A DNA stretch of 64,000 nucleotides, from assembly GCA_018267385.1 (NCBI GenBank), contig JAFDYN010000007.1:124001-188000 (forward strand), in the 5' to 3' direction. Numbering within the stretch: the first letter of the stretch is position 1; the number at the start of each line of letters is the position of its first letter. Below are positions 25,941 through 34,660 of this stretch, piece by piece. The position numbers and the translations under genes were made by a program. The stretch comes from Bacteroidota bacterium. Its GTDB lineage: Bacteria > Bacteroidota > Bacteroidia > Chitinophagales > LD1. Below the pieces are notes generated by a model. It was not told the origin of the DNA and ran no database searches. It saw only the letters and a program-made list of their open reading frames with translations.

Positions 25941-26534
25941 ATGAGTACACCTGCTGTAGTAGAAATATATACCGAGAGCACGCCAAACCCTGAGAGCCAG
26001 ATGTTTGTGACCAACCTGCACCTGCTCCCAAACTATGTGGCGGAGTTTAAGAATAAGGAGGCCGCCGGAGAGTCAGAGCTGGCCCAGCGCCTTTTTGAGA
26101 TACCGTTTGTGAGCGGTGTTTTTATCTCCAATAACTTTGTGACCATCACCAAGAAGCCTGACTATGAGTGGTATGAGATCACTCCGGAGCTGCGCGAAGC
26201 TATCCGCTCGTTCCTCGCCTCCGGCAAGGCTCCTGTCTCTAAGGCACTCTACGAAAAAGGGAATCCTGAGCCTGTAGCGCAAACCAATAACAGCGCAGAC
26301 GCTGACCCTGAGACCAAGATCAAAGAGCTGCTGGATAAGTATGTAAAACCAGCTGTAGAGGCAGATGGCGGTCACATTGCTTTCCGCTCTTTCAATGAAG
26401 GGATAGTAAACCTGGCCCTGCAGGGATCATGCAGCGGCTGTCCGTCTTCTTCTATCACACTGAAATCCGGTATCGAGGGTCTGCTCAAGCGTATGGTGCC
26501 CGAGGTCAGAGAGGTAGTGGCTATCGAGGAGTAA
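25941..26534 (+). CDS. Nfu-type iron-sulfur cluster carrier
   Basis: 197 residues with an N-terminal Nfu_N domain (about 1-95: YTESTPNPESQMFVTN, FEIPFVSGVFISNNFVTITK) and a C-terminal NifU-like domain (about 125-197) with the cluster-binding pair C164-x-x-C167 in GSCSGCPSS. It carries a 4Fe-4S cluster, bridged between two monomers, to target apo-proteins in the cytoplasm. It is a single-gene unit whose stop is one base from the convergent serine-hydrolase gene. Confidence 0.93.
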   Translation: MSTPAVVEIYTESTPNPESQMFVTNLHLLPNYVAEFKNKEAAGESELAQRLFEIPFVSGVFISNNFVTITKKPDYEWYEITPELREAIRSFLASGKAPVSKALYEKGNPEPVAQTNNSADADPETKIKELLDKYVKPAVEADGGHIAFRSFNEGIVNLALQGSCSGCPSSSITLKSGIEGLLKRMVPEVREVVAIEE

Positions 26535-26535
26535 A

Positions 26536-27765
26536 TTACTGCGCGGCTACTTCGTTTATCGTCTCTTCTTTCACACCTTTCAGCATATTCCAGATGGGAT
26601 CTGTCCAGTAGTTGGCCTGGTTGAGTCTGTTGCTGAGGATAATGATCGTCGTATTGTCACGCAGGTTACGCGCAAAGACGTTGTTATTGCCATGCCACCA
26701 GCCATTGTGATAGATGATGTTATTGCCATCTGCCTGCCTGGCCATCCTCCAGCCATAGCCATAGTTGCGCGCATTGCAGTCAGGAAATGAAACACGCTCA
26801 AAGCTCCGCGGCTTATAAGCCTCTGCCAATGTCTCGTCTGAAAGGACTTTGCCGGTGCGGAGCGCATTGTCCCACTTCAGCATATCCTCTACGGTAGAGA
26901 AGATACCCTTGTCACCCACTGCACCGTCAAAACAGACATCACTCAGCTTGCGGCCATAGGCATCGTGTGTGCGTGCATAGTCGTGCTGAACGGTAGAGTC
27001 TTCGAAGTCGAATACATAGCTGTGCGTCATACCCAGCGGAGCGAAGATCGAATCCTGTACGAACTTCTGGAACTTTATGCCACTAGCCTGCTGTACTATG
27101 GCCGCGAGGAGCGCATAGTTTGAGTTGCTGTATTCAAATCGGGTATCTGGTTTAAAGAGGAGACGGGGCTTCTTTTGGCAAAATATATCTACCACATCCA
27201 GATTGCTCATGTAGTGCTGGCGGTCTGTGATATAGCGATTGTCCATGTAGACATAATCAGGCAGTCCGGAACGGTGGTCCAGCAGCTGGCGGATAGTGAT
27301 ACCGTATGGAAATGCCGGGAAATACTGACTGATCGAGTCGTCCAGAGTGAGTTTGCCTGCTTCTGCCAGTTTCAGCACAGCAGTGGCAGTGAAGGTCTTG
27401 CTGACAGAGGCCAGCTCAAATGGGGTATTGGGGTCCAGTGGTTTGCGCGCAGCGATATCACTGTAGCCGAAGCTCTCCTCATAGATAGGGCGGCCATTGT
27501 GTGCTACGAGTACTACGCCATTAAATTTTTCTGCGGTATGCCGGTGATTGAAATAGCGGGTCAGCAGGGAGTTGACCGTCAGCTCTGCGTCTGTGAGGGG
27601 GATAGCCACCTCAGTGGTGTTTTCCTCGTTTGCTACGCTGCCGGTCACGACACCCCCAGAGGAGCGTCCGATATGCGTCAGCGAAAATGTTAAAAAGGCC
27701 AGTAGCGCGTACTTCTTCCAGATCATTCTATCAGCAGGGTTTGCCTTTCTTTTTCGTAAAAACAT
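26536..27765 (-). CDS. Secreted serine hydrolase, class C beta-lactamase-like
   Basis: 409 residues. The catalytic SxxK is S120-V-S-K123, the YxN motif Y212-S213-N214 and the third motif H353-N-G355 replaces KTG, as in many esterase or D-aminopeptidase relatives of AmpC. Substrate is therefore uncertain; a true beta-lactamase is unlikely. The N-terminus holds a hydrophobic export segment (MIWKKYALLAFLTFSLTH), which an alternative ATG at 27726 would place at the very start. It lies downstream of the AAA gene in the same orientation, behind an 85-bp gap containing an inverted repeat. Confidence 0.87.
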   Translation of the reverse strand: MFLRKRKANPADRMIWKKYALLAFLTFSLTHIGRSSGGVVTGSVANEENTTEVAIPLTDAELTVNSLLTRYFNHRHTAEKFNGVVLVAHNGRPIYEESFGYSDIAARKPLDPNTPFELASVSKTFTATAVLKLAEAGKLTLDDSISQYFPAFPYGITIRQLLDHRSGLPDYVYMDNRYITDRQHYMSNLDVVDIFCQKKPRLLFKPDTRFEYSNSNYALLAAIVQQASGIKFQKFVQDSIFAPLGMTHSYVFDFEDSTVQHDYARTHDAYGRKLSDVCFDGAVGDKGIFSTVEDMLKWDNALRTGKVLSDETLAEAYKPRSFERVSFPDCNARNYGYGWRMARQADGNNIIYHNGWWHGNNNVFARNLRDNTTIIILSNRLNQANYWTDPIWNMLKGVKEETINEVAAQ

Positions 27766-27803
27766 GACGAATGTTACGACCTAAAAGGCTGTTCATAATT
27801 TTC

Positions 27804-27824
27804 TCCGATTTGTGGAAAATCGGA
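27804..27824. promoter_or_regulatory. Inverted repeat upstream of the serine-hydrolase gene
   Basis: TCCGATTT (27804-27811) and AAATCGGA (27817-27824) form an 8-bp palindrome with a 5-base centre, 39 bp before the start codon at 27765. No U tract follows on either strand, so an operator or a weak hairpin is more likely than an intrinsic terminator. Confidence 0.4.
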
Positions 27825-27849
27825 AAATATCCTGATACCTGCAAGAATT

Positions 27850-29325
27850 TTAACTTTCCTCGCCTTCCATTTCTTCGGGGGCAAACATAGATCCAAAGAG
27901 ATCTTTGAACTGTACACTCCGCTCAAGCATCGCCTTGCCTATCTGCGAATGCTCTGCTAATGAATGCAGTACAAACTCCATGGCTATATATTTCTCTGCC
28001 GGGTCCAGCGCAGGCATGTGCGTCTGCACCAGCCGTGAGAGGCCATCTACAGATTCCAGAGAGCTGCGGTAGGTGGCTTCGTCAGCATTCAGGAGCAAGT
28101 CCAGAGAGTCATTATTGGAAAACCAATCCAGGATGGTCTGGTAGGGCGACGGTGTCTTTTTCTTTTTCAGCTTAGACGGGTCGGGGAAGAACTGCACGAA
28201 GTAACTCCTAAGGGCCTTGCCTATCAGGTGCTGGGCTACCATGGCTGCGCCTTCCTGCTCGCCCTCATATACCAGCTCTATTTTGCCATTGATAGCTGGT
28301 ACCACCCCCCAGAGGTCGCCTATGCGGGCAGTGGTGCGATGCTCATTATTCAGCAGCATGCGGCGCTCTGCGGTAGAGGCCAGGTTCTCATATGCTGAGA
28401 TGGTGAGGCGGGCACTGACGCCACTCTTGGCGTCTACATACTCGCTCTGCCGGGCCTCATGTGCCACTTGCTCTATGAGGTCTTTCAGTATATCACCTAC
28501 TGCTACGGTTTCGCGCTGTGACGGAGTGAGGCGCGCCTCCTGCTCGGTGATCTGGCGGGAGAGCTGTATGGTCTTGGGATAGTGCGTGAGGATCTGGCTA
28601 CCTATGCGGTCTTTGAGCGGAGTCACGATGCTGCCGCGATTGGTGTAGTCTTCCGGATTGGCCGTAAAGATGAACTCGATATCCAGTGAGAGGCGCAGTT
28701 TGAAGCCACGTATCTGTATGTCACCTTCTTGCAGAATATTAAAGAGTGCTACCTGTATACGCGCCTGCAGGTCGGGCAGCTCATTGATCACAAAGATGCA
28801 CCGATGGCTGCGCGGTATGATGCCAAAGTGGATCACACGGTCATCGGCATAGCTGAGTTTGAGGTTAGCAGCTTTGATGGGGTCTACATCACCTATCAGG
28901 TCTGCTACAGATACATCAGGTGTGGCTAGTTTCTCTGCGTAGCGCTCGCTGCGGTGCAGCCAGGATACAGGTGTATCATCCCCCTTCTCCGCTATCAGGT
29001 CTTTGGCATAGCGCGTGAGTGGTATCAGTGGGTCGTCATTCAGCTCGCTGCCGGTGATCACAGGGATATACTCGTCCAGCAGCTCCGTCATCTGGCGTGC
29101 TATGCGCGTCTTGGCCTGGCCGCGCAGGCCCAGCAGGTTGATATTGTGCCGGGACAGGATGGCACGCTCCAGGTCGGGTATCACAGTATCCTCATAGCCG
29201 AGTATGCCCTTGAACACAGTTTCACACTTCCTGATCTTTGCTATCAGGTTGTCGCGTAGTTCGTCTTTGATACTTTTAGGTTGGTAGCCGGATTTCTTCA
29301 GTTCGCCCAGAGTACTTGCTCTCAT
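27850..29325 (-). CDS. MoxR/ChlI-type AAA+ ATPase
   Basis: 491 residues. Walker A is GLRGQAKT (66-73), with the AKT form used by MoxR proteins. The Walker B strand is IFVINE (177-182), with Asn in place of the usual Asp before Glu182. FIFTANPEDYTNRGSIVTPLKDRI contains the sensor-1 Asn and the downstream conserved Arg. The extended C-terminus (about 290-491) is particular to the magnesium-chelatase-like group found with VWA proteins. These chaperone-like ATPases remodel or load metal centres of client proteins; the client is unknown. The start overlaps the VWA stop (ATGA) by 4 bases. Confidence 0.88.
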   Translation of the reverse strand: MRASTLGELKKSGYQPKSIKDELRDNLIAKIRKCETVFKGILGYEDTVIPDLERAILSRHNINLLGLRGQAKTRIARQMTELLDEYIPVITGSELNDDPLIPLTRYAKDLIAEKGDDTPVSWLHRSERYAEKLATPDVSVADLIGDVDPIKAANLKLSYADDRVIHFGIIPRSHRCIFVINELPDLQARIQVALFNILQEGDIQIRGFKLRLSLDIEFIFTANPEDYTNRGSIVTPLKDRIGSQILTHYPKTIQLSRQITEQEARLTPSQRETVAVGDILKDLIEQVAHEARQSEYVDAKSGVSARLTISAYENLASTAERRMLLNNEHRTTARIGDLWGVVPAINGKIELVYEGEQEGAAMVAQHLIGKALRSYFVQFFPDPSKLKKKKTPSPYQTILDWFSNNDSLDLLLNADEATYRSSLESVDGLSRLVQTHMPALDPAEKYIAMEFVLHSLAEHSQIGKAMLERSVQFKDLFGSMFAPEEMEGEES

Positions 29326-30416
29326 CTTACTTTTCTCTTTTTGTTTCTCTCAAAATCTTCAAATAAAAACTCACCCAATCCCTTCAGGCTGGTATAAAAA
29401 GCCTTACCATTATTCGCCTCTGTAAATTCCTCGACAAAGCTCTGCAGATACGGGTCAGATGCTATCATGAATGTGGTGATCGGTATTTTCAATCTGCGGG
29501 CAGAGCGAGCCAGGTTGAGACACTTGTTTACGATCTTGCGGTCCAGCCCCCAGCTATTTTTGTAGTACTGGCCATTCTCCTTCATGCAGCTGGGCTTGCC
29601 GTCTGTGATCATGAATATCTGCTTGTTGGGATTCTTGCGTTTGTGCAGCAGGTCCATAGCCAGCTCGAGGCCCGCTGGCGTATTGGTATGGTAGGGCCCC
29701 ACCTGCAGATAGGGCAGGTCTTTGATCTCTATCGGCCAGGCATCATCGCCAAAGACGAGTATGTCCAGGGTATCTTTCGGGTATTTCTTTTTGATCAGTT
29801 CGGCCAGCGCCATGGCTACATTTTTAGCCGGAGTGATGCGGTCTTCGCCGTACAGGATCATGCTGTGAGAGATGTCTATCATCAGCACTGTACTGCTCTG
29901 GGATTTGTGCTCCTGCTCTCGTACTACGAGGTCATCTTCACTCATCATAAACTCGCCGATGCCATGATTGACCTGTGCATTTTTAAATGACTCCAGCATC
30001 GCTATCTGCTCTATAGAGTCACCAAAAGTGAAAGAGCGAAGGTCACTGCTTTGCTCGTCTCCCTGACCCGTAAATCCCGTCTTGTGGTTTCCCCGTGTGC
30101 CTTTTTTCAGTTTACCAAAGATGCGGTCCAGTGCAGACTCACGTATAGCCTGTTCCGTTTTGGCAGTCATAGACATCTGCCCGGCTTGCTCCGGGTTGTC
30201 TTTCAGATAGCCGCGCTCGCGCAGGTCATTGATGAAATCTCCGATGCCGTAATCCTTATTGGTCAGCTTGTATTCCTTGTCCAGGTCGGTGAGCCAGCTG
30301 AGCGCCTCTGCTACATCACCGCTCGTATAGGTGAGTAGTTGCTTGAAGATGTCAAACAGCTTATCAAAAGGTGCCTTCCCCTCCGGGGTATGTTTACTAA
30401 ATCTATAGCCTAGCAT
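29322..30416 (-). CDS. VWA-domain partner of the AAA+ ATPase
   Basis: 364 residues. The C-terminal VWA domain (about 175-364) has an intact metal-ion-dependent adhesion site: D181-x-S183-x-S185 (MIDISHSM), T244/T246 and D272 (ITDGKPS). The N-terminal 170 residues are charged and helical, with a basic KKGTRGNHKTG stretch. There is no signal peptide or membrane helix, so it acts in the cytoplasm. Together with the AAA gene it forms a MoxR-VWA style pair; such pairs mature or insert metals or cofactors into client enzymes. The TlpA-like gene ends 4 bp upstream of... its start is 4 bp from that stop, so all three may be one operon. Confidence 0.87.
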   Translation of the reverse strand: MLGYRFSKHTPEGKAPFDKLFDIFKQLLTYTSGDVAEALSWLTDLDKEYKLTNKDYGIGDFINDLRERGYLKDNPEQAGQMSMTAKTEQAIRESALDRIFGKLKKGTRGNHKTGFTGQGDEQSSDLRSFTFGDSIEQIAMLESFKNAQVNHGIGEFMMSEDDLVVREQEHKSQSSTVLMIDISHSMILYGEDRITPAKNVAMALAELIKKKYPKDTLDILVFGDDAWPIEIKDLPYLQVGPYHTNTPAGLELAMDLLHKRKNPNKQIFMITDGKPSCMKENGQYYKNSWGLDRKIVNKCLNLARSARRLKIPITTFMIASDPYLQSFVEEFTEANNGKAFYTSLKGLGEFLFEDFERNKKRKVR

Positions 30417-30420
30417 AATA

Positions 30421-31746
30421 TCATTTCAGCGCTTCCTGAATATATTTCTCCAGTTTGTTTTTAGGTGCAACGCGATGCAGGATGGTACCCTTCTGATCTA
30501 TGAGCACTAGTGTAGGCGTAGAGCTGATGGCGTAGTCGTTACCCGCGGTAGGTTTGCCTTCTTCCGGGAATCCGGCCAGCACATTGGTCCACGGCAGTGC
30601 GTGCTCCCGCAGATAGCTGCGCCAGTGCTGCGGGCTCATGTCCATACAGTACGCATAGATGTCAAATCCCTTACTATGGTATTTTTCATACATGGTCTGT
30701 ATCTGTGGCATCTCCTCCGTACAGTGACTGCATCCGGGAGACCAGAAAAGCAGCAATGTACATTTCGACCTCTGCACGATGTCTTTCAGTGAGCGCACCA
30801 CGCCGCCGGTGTCCGGTTTGGCTATATCTTTATAGTTATTTCCCGGCATCACTGTTCTGATATTATGGATCTTGGCCGCGAGTACAGGATTGTTTAGCGC
30901 CGCTTCATTTTCATCATAATAGCGTATCAGCATGGCCAGCATTTTTTCGCGCGAGTGCCACAGCAGCCCGTCGAAAAGTGATAGCGCGGTTTTATTGTAT
31001 ACCTTTGAGTCTGCTTTGGCGCGAGTCATCAGATCGCGGATAAATGCCTCCTCACTATTGAGCGTGCCCTCCAGCATAAAATCAATATAATTCACGATCA
31101 TATCGTGATAGACAGGTGTGGCCAGCAGCGATGGATGAGTGATCGGCACGCTGTCAAAATACCGGGCGCGGTACTCGGCAGTAGTATGGCTGATATCTGT
31201 AGCTATAGCCGGCATACGCATAGCGCACAGCACGTCAGCGGCATAGGTGCCGGGATAGCGTTTGCGAATATCGTTCAGGTCGTCTCTATAGTCCAGCAGC
31301 AAGTCATGCATATCCTGCTCACAGCCGGCACCCTCACACTGGCGAAAGTGTTTTTCCATTTTGCTGTCATTGAGCTTCATCATGGCGTAGAACCGCTTGT
31401 ACGCCTCGCTCTCAGCATCAGGTGTGACCTTTACATCCGCCACCTGATCATCTTTTACAGCAACTTCAATGGAAATATCCTTGTCGCGTGGTGAGAGCAT
31501 CAGCTCATAAGACGAACGCCCCAGCCTGACATTGTAAAGGGCCGGTGCCGCCACTGGTACATGTATACTGAAAGAGCCATCCTTGACCACGGCAGAGAGA
31601 TCATTGCCATCTTCACCCGCATTATGCATGACCACCACCGGCGGCATATTGCCTCCATTCACATTAAACCGACCATGTATATGCACTCCCTCTCCGGATG
31701 CAATAGAAGTGACAGATGCAAATAGTGCTGCAAAAAAGATTCTCAT
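30421..31746 (-). CDS. Periplasmic TlpA-like thioredoxin with N-terminal DUF4369-like region
   Basis: 441 residues, signal peptide at the start (MRIFFAALFASVTSIASG). An N-terminal beta-rich region (about 20-115; HIHGRFNVNGG...SIHVPVAAPALYNVRLG) resembles DUF4369, a helical middle follows, and the C-terminal thioredoxin fold (about 320-441) carries the redox pair C339-S-H-C342 and the cis-Pro segment SSTPTLVLID. It is likely a thiol:disulfide oxidoreductase acting in the periplasm. Transcribed ahead of the VWA and AAA genes with a 4-bp gap. Confidence 0.88.
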   Translation of the reverse strand: MRIFFAALFASVTSIASGEGVHIHGRFNVNGGNMPPVVVMHNAGEDGNDLSAVVKDGSFSIHVPVAAPALYNVRLGRSSYELMLSPRDKDISIEVAVKDDQVADVKVTPDAESEAYKRFYAMMKLNDSKMEKHFRQCEGAGCEQDMHDLLLDYRDDLNDIRKRYPGTYAADVLCAMRMPAIATDISHTTAEYRARYFDSVPITHPSLLATPVYHDMIVNYIDFMLEGTLNSEEAFIRDLMTRAKADSKVYNKTALSLFDGLLWHSREKMLAMLIRYYDENEAALNNPVLAAKIHNIRTVMPGNNYKDIAKPDTGGVVRSLKDIVQRSKCTLLLFWSPGCSHCTEEMPQIQTMYEKYHSKGFDIYAYCMDMSPQHWRSYLREHALPWTNVLAGFPEEGKPTAGNDYAISSTPTLVLIDQKGTILHRVAPKNKLEKYIQEALK

Positions 31747-31833
31747 TTGATGTACAGATCAGGGATTATAAAACTACCAAATAATTAACCGGGTGGACGG
31801 CGATTTTGTTTTTTTGACAAGGTGGTCCCGCGC

Positions 31834-32877
31834 TTATTTCGCCTTCCTGCTTTTGACCGGAGCAGCAGCGGCGGGCTGTGCCATGGCTGGCTTAGGCAGC
31901 TTTACTTTCAGGCCGAGCTCCTCACCTATACCTATGATAGAGCGGTAGTTGAGCGGAAACTCCATAAAGACATGCAGCATGCTCAGCAGGAAGAGGACCT
32001 CCAGACCCAGCATATAGTCATAGGCGTAAAGGCCCACACTGATCACCCAGAGTATACCTACTATCACCAGGTATCGGGCCGGCACCTTGTGCCACTTGAT
32101 CACCGAGGTCTTGGAAAACCAATTGAGGTAATGATAGGTATAGGCAAAGGCTATGAAACGCATCACGCTCTGGCCGGGCACGGAGTGGAAGACAAAATCC
32201 TCAAAGCTCTTGAATGTGCCATGGTCCATATTGAGCAGATGGGCAAAAGAGGCCACCAGCCCGTCAAAGCGGATGCCCGTAATGCTGCGCTGGGCATAGG
32301 GGTGTACCTGATACCATGAAATAGTGGGATGGTACACAAAGAAGCTGACGCCACAGCCTACAAAGACCAGTACTGACAGCAGACCCAGCACGCTTTTATT
32401 TTTCAGCGCACCGTAAATGATGAATAAACCCGTGAAAAGAAACACATGTACAAGTGTAGGCAGGTACATGCCAAAGGCTAGCTGCACGCCATGTGCCGAG
32501 CTGATGATATATCCTCCTATGAATGCGCCCAAAACGAGGATCAGCTTGTAAAACCAACTCTCCAGCACTACCATACCCAGCGCAGCTACCAGGCAGATAA
32601 ATATCAGGTTGGTAGACCAGCGCGCAGCTTCTTCTCCTTGTGTATTGGTTACCACCATGAGTGTGAGCAGCACGCAAAGTGGAATGAAGACCACGTAGTC
32701 CATCTTGCCTGTGGCAAAGTAATCACGCTTATGCAGCCAGGAGATCTCGGTCAGGTAGTGCAGCGGGCCCAGTACGGCATATGAAAAAAGGAACAGCTCA
32801 AACGGCAATAAATAAGCCGCTACGCACGATATGATCATGAGTATGATATTGGCTATATCTATTGTTTTGGTATCCAT
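31834..32877 (-). CDS. His-rich multi-pass membrane protein, function unknown
   Basis: 347 residues with roughly ten membrane segments and a basic C-terminal tail (KSRKAK). Several histidines lie inside or at the edge of predicted helices: GPLHYLTEISWLH (about 37-49), LVHVFLF, TYHYLNWFSK, IKWHK and LHVFMEFP. Such a pattern is seen in di-iron or heme membrane enzymes, including the Brp/Blh carotene dioxygenases, but I cannot confirm that family. It precedes the ybaB gene's reading direction: ybaB ends 1 bp before it starts, so the two are probably co-transcribed. Confidence 0.7.
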   Translation of the reverse strand: MDTKTIDIANIILMIISCVAAYLLPFELFLFSYAVLGPLHYLTEISWLHKRDYFATGKMDYVVFIPLCVLLTLMVVTNTQGEEAARWSTNLIFICLVAALGMVVLESWFYKLILVLGAFIGGYIISSAHGVQLAFGMYLPTLVHVFLFTGLFIIYGALKNKSVLGLLSVLVFVGCGVSFFVYHPTISWYQVHPYAQRSITGIRFDGLVASFAHLLNMDHGTFKSFEDFVFHSVPGQSVMRFIAFAYTYHYLNWFSKTSVIKWHKVPARYLVIVGILWVISVGLYAYDYMLGLEVLFLLSMLHVFMEFPLNYRSIIGIGEELGLKVKLPKPAMAQPAAAAPVKSRKAK

Positions 32878-32878
32878 T

Positions 32879-33163
32879 CTATCCTAGCCCCGGTATATTA
32901 GGCATTACTCCTTTCATCTCGCTTTGCATCAGGTTGTCAGCTTTGGCCAGCGCTTCGTTCAGCACATTGACCAGATGATCGCTCAGTTCATCATTGCTTG
33001 CAGATTGCTTGATCTGTATATCTGTCACCTTACGATTGCCATTGACAGTCACCTTGATGAAGCTATTCTCCTCTGACACGGTGATCGTATCGAGGCGGTT
33101 TTTCACTTCATCCATTTTTGATTTCAGCTCATTGAGCTGCTTTAGCTGATCCAGAAAGCCCAT
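32879..33163 (-). CDS. YbaB/EbfC-family nucleoid-associated protein
   Basis: 94 residues. The start MGFLDQLKQLNELKSKMDEVKNRLDTITV and the segment NGNRKVTDIQIKQSA fit the small DNA-binding YbaB/EbfC family, which binds DNA as dimers. The C-terminal helix LNEALAKADNLMQSEMKGVMP is also typical. It is usually found beside dnaX/recR, but not here. Its 5' flank carries the 14-bp style tandem motif also seen before the HisB-type gene. The His-rich membrane protein follows after one base. Confidence 0.88.
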   Translation of the reverse strand: MGFLDQLKQLNELKSKMDEVKNRLDTITVSEENSFIKVTVNGNRKVTDIQIKQSASNDELSDHLVNVLNEALAKADNLMQSEMKGVMPNIPGLG

Positions 33164-33170
33164 TGTTTTT

Positions 33171-33200
33171 AGTATTGAGTATTGCGTATTGAGATAATAA
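33171..33200 (-). repeat. Tandem 14-bp style motif directly upstream of the ybaB-like gene
   Basis: Read on the minus strand: ttattatctcaatacgcaat followed by actcaatact, that is ctcaatacgcaata plus a partial second copy, ending 7 nt before the start codon. It matches the motif at 20527-20560 at most positions, including the preceding tattat. Confidence 0.7.
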
Positions 33201-33237
33201 AAGTTGTATTACTGCCACCTGCCAGCCGCCACCAGTG

Positions 33238-33729
33238 TTAGCTTTTCATGTTTTCAAACTGTAGTGGGAAACCAAAGTCCTGTTTCCGCAGATCTGCCAT
33301 TACAGCTTGCAGGTCATCTATCTTCTTGGCAGTCACGCGTACGATCTGATCCATCTGAGAGGCTTGCACTTTCAGCCCACCATCTTTGATTGCCTTGGCT
33401 ATTTTCTTCATTGCCTCCTTGTCGAGACCATTTTTCATCTTGAGGTCCTTCTTGAGCATGGTGCCTTGCGTGTATGCTTCCTTACTCTGGTCATAGCTGC
33501 GCGGGTCCAAGCCCTGCTTGATGCCACGGTTTACGATGATATCCATGATCGTATCCATACGCATCTCGGTCTCGGTCACGATATGCATGGATAGTTCTTT
33601 TTTATTAAAATCTATAGACGTATTGGACCCGCTGAAGTCATAGCGGTTCTGTATCTCTTTCTTTGCCACATTGATAGCATTCTCCACCACCTGTGGGTCT
33701 ACTTTGCTGGCTATATCAAAACTAGGCAT
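33238..33729 (-). CDS. YajQ-family nucleotide-binding protein
   Basis: 163 residues, the family length. MPSFDIASKVDPQVVENAINVAKKEIQNRYDFSGSNTSIDFNKK is the diagnostic N-terminus, and RGIKQGLDPRS and IKDGGLKVQASQMDQIVRVTAKKIDDLQAVM follow. YajQ proteins have two RNP-like domains; some bind cyclic di-GMP and act on transcription, others bind tRNA or GTP. Which ligand applies here cannot be told. It is separate from its neighbours, with 74 bp before the ybaB side. Confidence 0.94.
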   Translation of the reverse strand: MPSFDIASKVDPQVVENAINVAKKEIQNRYDFSGSNTSIDFNKKELSMHIVTETEMRMDTIMDIIVNRGIKQGLDPRSYDQSKEAYTQGTMLKKDLKMKNGLDKEAMKKIAKAIKDGGLKVQASQMDQIVRVTAKKIDDLQAVMADLRKQDFGFPLQFENMKS

Positions 33730-33782
33730 GGCAGATATTTTCTGTGTTTAAAATTAGCCAGATTCCGGGTTTGTCAAAAACA

Positions 33783-34532
33783 TCATAGATATTCCACCTC
33801 CTTCAGCCCAAATTTAAACTGGCGTCCGTTACTCTCTATGATCAGCTTACCTTCTTTGGTCACACCCATTATCTCCCCGCGAAACTCCTGGCCGTCTTTG
33901 CGATAGAGTGCGGTCTGATTGTACCGATATAGATGCACCGTATAGGCTTTATCCAGAAAGTTATAGTGCAGGTTTCTGAGCTGCAGGTAGTATTTCTCCA
34001 GATAGGCGCTTAGTTTCTCTGTGATATGCCGCAGGTCCTGCTGCTGTCCCGACTCTGAGCGCAGCGATGCAGGGTTGGGCAGTGCCGTGTCAAAATCTAC
34101 CTGGTTCACATTCAGCCCGATACCCACTACTGATGACGATAGCTGGCTGCCACTGATCGTATTTTCTATCAGGATACCGGCCAGTTTACGACCGTTATGG
34201 TAGATGTCATTGGGCCATTTGATACGGATATCATCATTGATCACCTCCTCACACAGCTCACGTACCGCCAGGCTCACTGCCATACTGAGAAAAAACTGCC
34301 TGTCAGCTGCCAGAAACGTAGGATAGAGGATAAAAGATGCTGTGAGGTTCTGCCCCGGCTCGGTATGCCATCTGCTTTCTGCCTGGCCCCTGCCGGCGGT
34401 CTGCTCTGAGGCTGTGATGAGGGTGCCCTCCGGTACCCGCTGCGAGGAGAGGAGGTTTTTAGCATAGTTATTGGTAGAGTCTACGCTATGCAGGGCTATG
34501 TGGTTGGCTCCGGCAAACAAGGGGTGGGGCAT
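33783..34532 (-). CDS. birA: Biotin--[acetyl-CoA-carboxylase] ligase
   Basis: 249 residues, without the N-terminal winged helix, so an enzyme-only (group I) BirA. It makes biotinyl-AMP and attaches biotin to the carrier protein of acetyl-CoA carboxylase and other biotin enzymes. SVDSTNNYAK, TAGRGQAESRWH (adenylate loop), IRIKWPNDIYHNGRKLAGILIE and the small SH3-like C-terminal domain (YRKDGQEFRGEIMGVTKEGKLII) are all present. Divergent from rsfS, with about 128 bp between starts. Confidence 0.94.
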   Translation of the reverse strand: MPHPLFAGANHIALHSVDSTNNYAKNLLSSQRVPEGTLITASEQTAGRGQAESRWHTEPGQNLTASFILYPTFLAADRQFFLSMAVSLAVRELCEEVINDDIRIKWPNDIYHNGRKLAGILIENTISGSQLSSSVVGIGLNVNQVDFDTALPNPASLRSESGQQQDLRHITEKLSAYLEKYYLQLRNLHYNFLDKAYTVHLYRYNQTALYRKDGQEFRGEIMGVTKEGKLIIESNGRQFKFGLKEVEYL

Positions 34533-34610
34533 GCCTTAGATCGTGTGGTCATGGCGGAGACATTATCACTGCATCTATATGCGCAGGACATGAGTACGGC
34601 CTGTATCCTT

Positions 34611-34638
34611 TTTGTTTGGTGAAAATGAATTACTTTTG
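34611..34638 (+). promoter_or_regulatory. Promoter of the rsfS-ftsH unit
   Basis: TTTG (34611-34614), 16 nt spacer and TACTTTTG (34631-34638), a perfect TAnnTTTG box, 22 nt before the TTG start at 34661. The spacing equals that of the promoter at 21178-21205. Confidence 0.6.
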
Positions 34639-34660
34639 ACGGTACTAAAAATAAGACATA

